A stretch of DNA of 64,000 bases from Adiantum capillus-veneris (lineage: Eukaryota; Streptophyta; Polypodiopsida; Polypodiales; Pteridaceae). How positions within the stretch are numbered: position 1 is the first letter of the stretch; each line of letters opens with the position of its first letter. A model generated the notes under the pieces. That model saw only the letters and a program-made list of their open reading frames with translations. It had not been told where the DNA came from and did no database searches. A program made the position numbers and the translations under genes. Shown here one piece after another: positions 57,606 through 64,000 of the stretch. The DNA lies in the NCBI GenBank assembly GCA_014529385.2, contig CM043947.1:124020891-124084890 (forward strand), read 5' to 3'.

Positions 57606-58502
57606 ATGGCGCGCACCAAACAAACCACGAAAGAGCATCCGCCTGCCAACAAAAACACCCTCCAAGGATGTGAGAAGCCGTCATGGCTTAAAGGCACAAG
57701 AAAACGGCCACAAACACCTGGCCGTTCCAGGAACTCTTCTGGTAGTGGGCATGGTGGTAGGGCACGAGAGTCATCAAGGACTGTTGAATCTCCACCTCCT
57801 CAAGATATAACACCTAGAAAGAGAATGAAGCAACGTGCCCAGTGTTGGAGAGAAGCAGAGGGCCAGCAAACATCAGGGTCTGATAGGGAGCAACCGTCGC
57901 ACCCCCAATCACAAGCAGGACCATCCAGGACTCGGGTGGTCAATACAGACACCCAATCAGAGAGTGAGCCACCATGGCTGCGAGAAAACATACCGCCCAC
58001 ACACCGAGTGGCCGTTGGGGGGAAGACATTGCCTCAAGGCAAGGGAGCTCTCCCCACACGACAAGATCGGCAACCAAGGGAAGAGGAAGAATCGGAACAG
58101 GCTGCAGAACCAGCCCCTAAGCATGTAAACAGACGCAAGTCTAAGTTTTTCAAGAAGCCTTCACGCCGCCTGCCAGCAAATGTGCAAGTGCCCCCAAGAC
58201 AACCGCAGCGGCGCCGAAAAATAGCAAGGGCATTTGCAGAAATCCGCCACTACCAGAAGACGACGGAGCTCTTGATTCGACGCGCCCCCTTTGCTCACAC
58301 TGTGAAGGAAGTGCTTCAAAGCTATGGAAATCATTATAGAATGCAAGCAATAGCGCTAGAGGCTATTCAAGAAGCTGCAGAGGCCCACATCATTTCAGTG
58401 TTGGAAGATACCAACCTATGTGCCATTCATGCAAAGCGAGTGACAATACAGCCAAAAGATATGCAGCTTGCACGACGATTGCGACGAGACTTTGAGCATT
58501 AG
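57606..58502 (+). CDS. Histone H3-like protein with a very long N-terminal tail, transposon-associated
   Basis: 298 residues, intronless and intact. After Met the tail starts [10 protein letters not shown], so K4 is kept as in H3, but position 9 is Glu instead of Lys and position 10 is His instead of Ser. Residues ~12-200 are a Pro/Ser/Arg-rich disordered extension absent from normal H3 (136 residues in total). Residues 202-298 are a full H3 histone fold: [28 protein letters not shown], then [15 protein letters not shown] and QLARRLR, about 60% identical to canonical H3 by hand count. Loop 1 has the canonical length, without the insertion usual in CENH3. It should pair with H4 and enter nucleosomes. 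It sits among transposon-like genes and has its own TATA box. Effect on silencing is inference. Confidence 0.93.
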   Translation: MARTKQTTKEHPPANKNTLQGCEKPSWLKGTRKRPQTPGRSRNSSGSGHGGRARESSRTVESPPPQDITPRKRMKQRAQCWREAEGQQTSGSDREQPSHPQSQAGPSRTRVVNTDTQSESEPPWLRENIPPTHRVAVGGKTLPQGKGALPTRQDRQPREEEESEQAAEPAPKHVNRRKSKFFKKPSRRLPANVQVPPRQPQRRRKIARAFAEIRHYQKTTELLIRRAPFAHTVKEVLQSYGNHYRMQAIALEAIQEAAEAHIISVLEDTNLCAIHAKRVTIQPKDMQLARRLRRDFEH

Positions 58503-58645
58503 CCGAAGTTACCCCTCTTTTTGTATTGCACACCCTTATCTTTGTAATGATTTGACTTTCCAATGACAATATGATCAGCAATTGTGTCTACTCTGTCTAT
58601 TATCTTTGTAATTTCAAGTTCTGTATTTAATTGTAGTCAATTTCA
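58503..58645. other. 3' flank of the H3-like gene
   Basis: AT-rich sequence with aataaa-like and ttgtaat phrases where a plant polyadenylation site may lie; no gene. Confidence 0.4.
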
Positions 58646-58841
58646 GTAAATTTGTGCATTTTAAGTAACCTTAGGGGTAGATAAGCCTACAAGGGACAGA
58701 AAAAGACCTGGCCACAAGGGCGCGCAAATGGCCCATCCAAAACTGATGGATGGGCCATTTGCGCGCCCTTGTGTCCAGGCCCTTTTTTGACCCTTGTAGC
58801 CTTATCTACCCCCAAGGGTACTTAAAATAACCAAATTTACT
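58646..58841. repeat. Long palindrome 1 of 3
   Basis: An imperfect inverted repeat of about 94-bp arms around a 9-base loop AAAACTGAT. The inner core GGGCGCGCAAATGGCCCATCC pairs perfectly; the outer arms have several mismatches. The core is nearly identical in palindromes 2 and 3. Confidence 0.92.
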
Positions 58842-59119
58842 AAAACCTATTGGTTTTGCATGAATATTTTATATGGATCCTTATGGACACCTTTTTTTGG
58901 TCATTTCAAGCTTTGAATTCCTTATAGGATATCAAAACTAATAACATATTGTGAGACCAAGTGTCCAATGTAATTTGACTTTTTGGTGCAAGGGTGTAGT
59001 AGGTAGAGCAAGTGATAGTTTGCTGGAAACTTCATTTTATAATTGATTTGAGCTTTTCAAGTGTCCTTGAGTGTGAACATATACTGGAATTGCCATAAAA
59101 AGGTTGCATTTAAATGAAT
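58842..59119. repeat. Spacer repeat, copy 1
   Basis: A 278-bp spacer that is repeated, with few changes, as 59359-59656. Palindrome plus spacer therefore form a ~500-bp tandem unit. Confidence 0.88.
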
Positions 59120-59358
59120 GATGCAAAACCAATCCATTGCAATAAATTTGTGCTTTTTAAGTACCCTAGGGGGTAGATTGGCCTATAAGGGGCAAAAAAA
59201 TGCCTGGCCACAAGGGCGCGCAAATGGCCCATCCAAAACTGATGGATGGGCCATTTGCACGCCCTTTTGGCCAGGCCTTTTTTTGCCCCTTATAGGCCAA
59301 TCTACCCCCTAGGTTACTTAAAAAGCACAAATTTATTGCAATGGATTGGTTTTGCATC
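59120..59358. repeat. Long palindrome 2 of 3
   Basis: Arms of about 115 bases around AAAACTGAT, with only a few mismatches. The outer arm reads GATGCAAAACCAATCC and its complement. Because of the symmetry both strands encode nearly the same short open frame, which is not a gene. Confidence 0.95.
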
Positions 59359-59656
59359 AATATTTTATATGGATCCTTATGGACACCTTTTTTTTTGTCA
59401 TTTCAAGCTTTGAATTCCTTATAGGATATCAAAACAAATAACATATTGGGAAACCAAGTGTCCAATGTAATTTGACTTTTTGGTGCAAGGGTGTAGTAGG
59501 TAGAACTAAAGCAAGTGATAGTTTGCTGGAAACTTCATTTCATAATTGATTTGAGCTTTTCTAGTGTCCTTGAGTGTGAACATATACTGGAATTTCCATA
59601 AAAAGGTTGCATTTAAATGAATGCTGCAAAACCAATCTATTGCAATAAATTTGTGC
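59359..59656. repeat. Spacer repeat, copy 2
   Basis: Second copy of the spacer at 58842-59119. Confidence 0.88.
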
Positions 59657-59827
59657 TTTTTAAGTACCCTAGGGGGTTAGATTAGCCTATAAGCTGCAAA
59701 AAATGCCTGGCCACAAGGGCGCGCAAATGGCCCATCCAAAACTGATGGATGGGCCATTTGCGCGCCCTTGTGGCCAGGCATTTTTTGCAGCTTATAGGCT
59801 AATCTAACCCCCTAGGGTACTTAAAAA
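59657..59827. repeat. Long palindrome 3 of 3, perfect 81-bp arms
   Basis: 59657-59737 is the exact reverse complement of 59747-59827, with loop AAAACTGAT. Its outer arm sequence (ggttagattagcctataagctgc) differs from that of palindrome 2, yet both arms carry the same changes. A transcript would fold into an 81-bp perfect duplex. Confidence 0.97.
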
Positions 59828-60003
59828 TCACAATTATACTCAATTTGACTGCAATTACATACCTTGAAATAACAAAGTCAAAAAACAATTCATATCACCA
59901 ATTGAAACAATTTTCAAGATTGACAAACCAGATTGAAAAGAATTTGCAATATAGAGAGACAATTTCAAATATTTTTTATTCCTTCTAGCACGGTGATTTT
60001 ACA
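59828..60003. other. Spacer between palindromes and the minus-strand gene
   Basis: AT-rich; it probably carries the 3' untranslated region of the gene ending at 60004. Confidence 0.4.
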
Positions 60004-61580
60004 TCATGTATCTGAGGAGTTCAGAATTTTTTTGACCATTTCCTGGCGCCTATTTTGCGCGTAAGGCAACTCCCCAGTCAAGAGGGACTGCGCTATGGAA
60101 TTTGGGTCAGGTGAGCCAATGGAAGCATGTATCCCTATCTGGGCAAGCACTTCACCACGAAAGACAGTGCCAAACGCTGTGCATACAAGGGATCTACGCA
60201 CTAGGAACACTTGATGCGCAGTTTGAGCAATGGTACTCACACACAAAAACTTGCTCAAAGCTTTTAACGACCAAGTCATAAAATGGGCTTGGGGAGTAAA
60301 TTCATTATGGATAATGGCCACATCGCCAGGGGGGATTTGTCCGAGGTAATGCGCAAGGGAAGCTTGAGGTCCAAAGCCCGTCCGCTTGCCACCCGGCCTT
60401 GCAGCAAAATCATCAACCTCCACAACATCCTGTCATAAACCGATGAATGTTGAGAAAAAAGACAACGAAGGATAAAATAGTAACATGAAAATTAGGTACA
60501 GTTTACCTCCTGCTCCTTGTCATCCTCCTTCCTGTTGCCCTTTGCATCCAAGTCAATGGTCCCATGCACCACAAATACAAGCTTTGGATCATCAGATGGG
60601 AGGTTGCATAATGGCATAGGCATCCTAGTAGCCTCAACCTTGGCTTGCGTGGCTTGGAAATCTTCATCAGCCACGTGCAACTGCTCTGCTGCCAGGACCT
60701 CCGTACATACAACTGCAATAGTGTCAGCAACAGAGTCCCCATCTGGCAAGAGCTTTCTTTCTAGGGCGTCTGGCGTATTGTCTAAGGGACATTTGCTGCT
60801 GTTGCATAGCACGCTCAAGCATTCATCCATTCGTAGGCCAAATGCTTTTTCCAAATCATGCAGGAACACAAACTCCTCCCTATCCACTAACACTGAGGAG
60901 AAGCGGCTAATTTCTACCTCTGGGATAGCCACATCCGTCAGTGGTAGTGGCACTGGAGTGTCACTAGGGCCAGCCGCAACTATGGATTTCTCAACCACTT
61001 CCTCAAGACCCCTAGGGTACTCCATCTGGTGTGCTTTTCCTTCCGCTGCAGGGTTCATGGGGATAACCTGCTGCTCCTTGGTGTCCTTGATAAAGGACCC
61101 AACTTGAAGGTGTGGTAAGCGGAGCTCCTCCAAATCAGGTTCCTCGCTCACCAAGAAGATAAATGTTGCGAGCCGAGAAAGGTACTCCACCCCCAACTTG
61201 CGCTTCTTGAGCGCTGACACCCCAGGGGCTTGCTCGTCCAAGTAATGGCCTGCATTGGCTGCAATTTCTTGGAATCGTTGCAACCGCTTGGCGAATGGAC
61301 GATCACCTTTGTGTATATAGCGCAAAAGATCGCAAGGCACCTAGATCCCTGCATGTGGGGGGATAGATACAGAATATTTTATGATGTGCTCCTTCATGAA
61401 CGCAGAAATCTCCTCAAATGCATCCATGTGAAGGGAAACTGTGGCGTCAAGGTCAGGGAGACGAGTAAGAAAGGTGTGGAGGTCCAACTTCCCTTTGTAT
61501 TTGGTGTCCTCGAGGAAGAGGATGAAGCGTGACAAAGGGGTGGATGTGGGTACAGATGCAGAGGCTGTGGCAGCATCCAT
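60004..61580 (-). pseudogene. Two-exon gene of unknown function, one premature stop
   Basis: Minus strand: exon 1 61580-60507 (ATG of MDAATASASV), a 77-bp GT-AG intron 60506-60430, exon 2 60429-60004 ending NSSDT. The phase is kept across the intron; the product would be about 499 residues. I recognise no family. Visible features: a helical N-terminal half (RFILFLEDTKYKGKLDLHTF, LQRFQEIAANAGHYLDE), an acidic middle, a KGNRKEDDKEQE linker, and an exon-2 domain with QIPPGDVAIIHNEFTPQAHF. An in-frame TAG at 61343-61341 interrupts exon 1; the reading continues unchanged after it, so it may be a recent mutation. A TATA box lies at 61669-61663. It converges on the H3-like gene, with the palindromes between. 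Confidence 0.65.
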
Positions 61581-61826
61581 GTTTAGCCTGGGGTGTGGAT
61601 AGAGAGTGGAGGAGCTCAAGAGTTGCAAAAGTGAAAATAGTGAATGAGTTAGGTGGCCCCCCTTTTATAATGTACCCTTTTTTTAAGACATTTTAAAAAA
61701 AGGCACTTTCACCAAAAAATGATTTCTCATCCCAATGCAAAAAATTATATTCAAAGGCATGATTTGCCGAAGCAAATCATGTTGATTACAGCGGGGATCA
61801 ATATGAAAATTGCAAGAGTTACAAAG
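61581..61826 (-). promoter_or_regulatory. Intergenic region with the promoter of the unknown gene
   Basis: On the minus strand TATAAAA at 61669-61663 lies about 85 bases before the ATG at 61580. The gene at 61827 ends at the other edge of this region. The two minus-strand genes are in tandem. Confidence 0.55.
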
Positions 61827-63155
61827 TTATAAGATCGATAGCATAGTTCCATCTATCCCCCAGTCCTCCTCGACCTTCAATTTGTCTTCCATTCTCTCCC
61901 CAATCTGCGGACATTCATAAAAATAAGCATCTAATGATCGACAAACCATGATGTATTGAAAATGTGGTGGAAGGATTCTCACCTTGTGACCTTGTAAACG
62001 AAATTGTGCTTGTTGAAGGGCCTCAAAACCCATAATAACCAAATGTTCTCGAACATTACTGAGAGTCCAATGCTTGTTCACTTGGACTGCCTCCAAAGCA
62101 TCGTTGGGCATCTTCACTGCAATGTCAAAGCTTGCAATAGCGTCGTCTACACTCTGTAAGGGAGTTCTCACTCCAAGCTTGCACATCCAACGATCATAGT
62201 GAAATCGTATGTACAAGGAGGTGCGGGATTTCAAATAGCGCATTCCAATACCTGAAGCTCCAACCTTACAACGGTATCGGTCCCCGTTGTGCATGCCCTC
62301 CACAAAACCCCACTCCTCTTCTAAAAGCCTTCCTAATTCCTCGTAATGCGCATCTTTACATACAAGCATTGTGGTAGTCTCCACAAATCCAAACTCTTTA
62401 AAAATGTGTACAAAACAATGAATAGGCAAACACCAGCTCAAGCCCACAGACCTAGAAGCTTTAGAGTATTTCAAAGAGTTTTGGACATCCATTATCATCT
62501 TTTGCTTCAAAGATGCTACCGACCACAAATCTGGGACCGGCCACTCCATACTTAATAAGGAAGTTACTTTGATGGGTTCAAGCGTTCCAAATGCTTGTGT
62601 AGAAGTAGGGACAATATAGGAGTGAGAATAGAAGAAAATCCTTCTTTGAACCAGTTTGGTTGGGCAAAGATGCGGGAACATTATTGCTCCAATATCCGCA
62701 TGTATAGCATTGAATGTGCCGGAGAGACTATGTAGTGGCTGCTCCTCCACCAACGTGGATGGAAATATGACTATAAATGCATGACAAATGTTAAGTATGA
62801 ATCCATAATAACATTACACTGTGATTTCACACCTAGCTTTGTATTCTCAAAACATGTACTTACAATGTGTTGGAAATCGAGGTGGTTGTTGCAAGTGCAT
62901 GGTTGACATTGAGAAAACATGTTGCACAATGGCTATGGTCCCCTTGTCTTTGCGGTTCTTGAAACCAAGGAGCTTTCCTTTCCAATGAAGATCCAAGTTT
63001 GCACGATGAGGGCCAACATCAGATGGTTGCATGTATACCCAAGCACCTTTGGTGAACTCTTGTGGCACCCACTCATCATCTACACCTCTAGTGTTGTGGC
63101 ATGCAAGTGCTATGACCTCATCCTTTGGTCGCCTTTGCGAAGTAGAGTTGGCCAT
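61827..63155 (-). CDS. Three-exon gene, possibly BAH-like at the N-terminus
   Basis: Minus strand: exon 1 63155-62864 (MANSTSQRRPKDE), a 93-bp intron, exon 2 62770-61983, a 78-bp intron (61982-61905, gtgaga...cag; also divisible by three), exon 3 61904-61827. Residues ~30-145 read FTKGAWVYMQPSDVG, WKGKLLGFKNRKDKG and STLVEEQPLHSLSGTFNAIH, an order of blocks that recalls a BAH domain (a chromatin-binding fold). The C-terminal ~70 residues (WTLSNVREHL, FRLQGHKIGERMEDKL) faintly resemble a ubiquitin-like fold. Both assignments are weak and by eye. No stops occur in the spliced frame, about 385 residues. Close spacing with the preceding minus-strand gene and the H3-like gene suggests one functional unit. 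Confidence 0.55.
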
Positions 63156-63240
63156 GGTTGAGCAAAGCAAACTAGGAGGAGGAGAAGAACCTTGCTTGTT
63201 GCTACAATGTAGGTGTGATAAAGAGATATGAGAAAATGGT

Positions 63241-63424
63241 CAACCCTTGTGGCAATGGGAGGAGAAGGTGGACAACCCTTGCTTGGTGTGGCACTGGGAG
63301 GAGAAGGTGGATAAGCCTTGCTTGGTGTGGCACTGGGAAGAGAAGGTGGATAAGCCTTGCTTGGTGTGGCACTGGGAGGAGAAGGTGGATAAGCCTTGCT
63401 TGGTGTGGCAATGGAAGGTGGTAG
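63241..63424. repeat. 39-bp minisatellite upstream of the BAH-like gene
   Basis: About four and a half copies of a 39-bp unit containing CTTGCTTGGTGTGGCACTGG. It lies in the 5' leader or promoter of the minus-strand gene. On the minus strand it could encode Pro/Ser-rich 13-residue repeats, but I see no reason to call that a protein. Confidence 0.9.
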
Positions 63425-64000
63425 GGGAGGAGAGAGGAGCTTCCTTGCTGCAGTAATGGAGATGGTGTAAAGAGAGAGAGTGTTGGAGTAGAGGATGAGT
63501 GTGATGGTTGCAACCAAGGAGGGGTTGGAAAAGGGGTTCTAGAGAGAGAAAATCCCTTTTTGTCTAATAACTAATTTTGGGGGAGCTCAGGATAGCAAAA
63601 AAAGATTTTTAAAAAATTTTGCATTTTAGGGTTTTTGGATGCATGTTTTGACTTTTTGAGATCAAAAAATGCTTTTTTGACCATAAAATAGTTTAAGGGG
63701 GGTTTTCAAAAGATGAAATTTGAGTTTTGAAATTTTTGAAAAATTTCAAATTTTTGAGATTTTTTCAGAACCGGATCAAAAAGGAGGGAAGTTGGAGGTT
63801 CCTTATGGCCCACCCCCCCCCCTACCCCCCCCCCCCCCCACCCCACCTTCTCACTAGGTAAGAGCCCATTTAAAAAGTGTAAGACTACTTTGTCCCCCTA
63901 CATTTTTGAGGGCATAGAGTGTGTCCACCACCCTCTTCTCATTGGCTGGCCTCTAATTAACCTTAATCCCAAAGGGCCCCTAGAGGGTTCATATTTTTCC
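63425..64000. other. Right flank, no gene seen
   Basis: AT-rich DNA with tttgac/gtcaaa phrases (63640-63770), then C-runs at 63811-63840 and ordinary sequence to the end. It could contain the right end of the multigene element, but I could not find terminal repeats. Confidence 0.45.

Noticed and set aside
57606-58502. Calling the H3-like protein a CENH3
   Set aside because: Loop 1 has canonical H3 length, and the [16 protein letters not shown]-type core is closer to ordinary H3; the long tail alone is not enough.
59118-59360. A 64-residue frame present on both strands with almost the same sequence
   Set aside because: It is a direct result of the palindrome; both strands read the same DNA text.
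63110-63517. Pro/Ser-rich minus-strand protein over the 39-bp repeats
   Set aside because: It overlaps the start of the BAH-like gene in another frame and owes its openness to the minisatellite.
45255-63930. gcataggggtgtgtccac (about 45260) and gcatagagtgtgtccac (about 63913) as ends of the multigene element
   Set aside because: They are in the same orientation and short; terminal inverted repeats would be opposite, and chance similarity is likely.
1-64000. CRISPR arrays, rRNA, tRNA genes or bacterial operons
   Set aside because: None is visible; all direct repeats found are LTRs, minisatellites or duplications.

Overview
The window looks like a transposon-packed segment of a large vascular-plant genome. 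It holds Ty3/gypsy and Ty1/copia LTR retrotransposons, two of them (plus one degenerate match) with an initiator-methionine-type tRNA primer site. It also has spliceosomal introns of about 70-110 bp, TATA boxes, long CT/GA/AT/GT microsatellites, and no bacterial-type operons, rRNA or tRNA genes. I cannot name the species. No conserved host gene is visible; almost every coding stretch belongs to a mobile element.

Layout. 1-5552: a non-autonomous LTR element (A) with a decayed gag; its left LTR runs off the window. It sits inside the reverse-transcriptase region of a decayed Tat-lineage gypsy element whose RT end, two RNase H domains, integrase and 3' LTR follow at 5553-~10020. 10674-19460: a minus-strand Ty1/copia element with ATGAT target duplications and an open gag-protease-integrase frame but no RT/RNase H. 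Nested in its leader is a gag-only LTR element (B, 14051-18941). 20986-22382: a 1.4 kb element with 19-bp terminal inverted repeats. 22641-25416: a 2.8 kb solo LTR (GTGGT duplications) that split the LTR of decayed element C (PBS 25566, gag 25950-26788). Another LTR (27793-~28996) and a decayed gag (D, 29089-29995) follow. 30445-40446: a duplicated block containing two copies of a ~2 kb LTR element (34057-36063 and 38321-40256), with a 2.5 kb deletion or insertion distinguishing the copies. 40447-45270: low-complexity DNA, a 21-bp perfect hairpin and decayed exon-like blocks of an unidentified gene.

45664-54535: a young, nearly complete Ty3/gypsy chromovirus. Its 1588-bp LTRs differ at about six positions by eye, and TCCAT duplications flank it. 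It carries gag-protease-RT, one frameshift, then RNase H-integrase-chromodomain-like. It landed on the start codon of another gene, the first exon of a broken transposase-like gene (54534-57466).

The most interesting part is ~45.3-63.5 kb once the chromovirus is removed. It looks like a large, multigene DNA transposon-like unit. It holds the four-exon transposase-like pseudogene (+), an intact intronless 298-residue histone H3-like gene (+, 57606-58502), three long tandem palindromes (58646-59827), and two minus-strand spliced genes (60004-61580 and 61827-63155). The second of these has a weakly BAH-like N-terminus. The H3-like protein keeps the ARTKQT start and a complete histone fold. Its tail is about 200 residues, and glutamate replaces the silencing lysine K9. 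The palindromes lie exactly between the convergent 3' ends of the H3-like gene and its minus-strand neighbour. A transposon carrying its own H3-like histone with possible chromatin-reader neighbours is the candidate new system here; that functional reading is inference.
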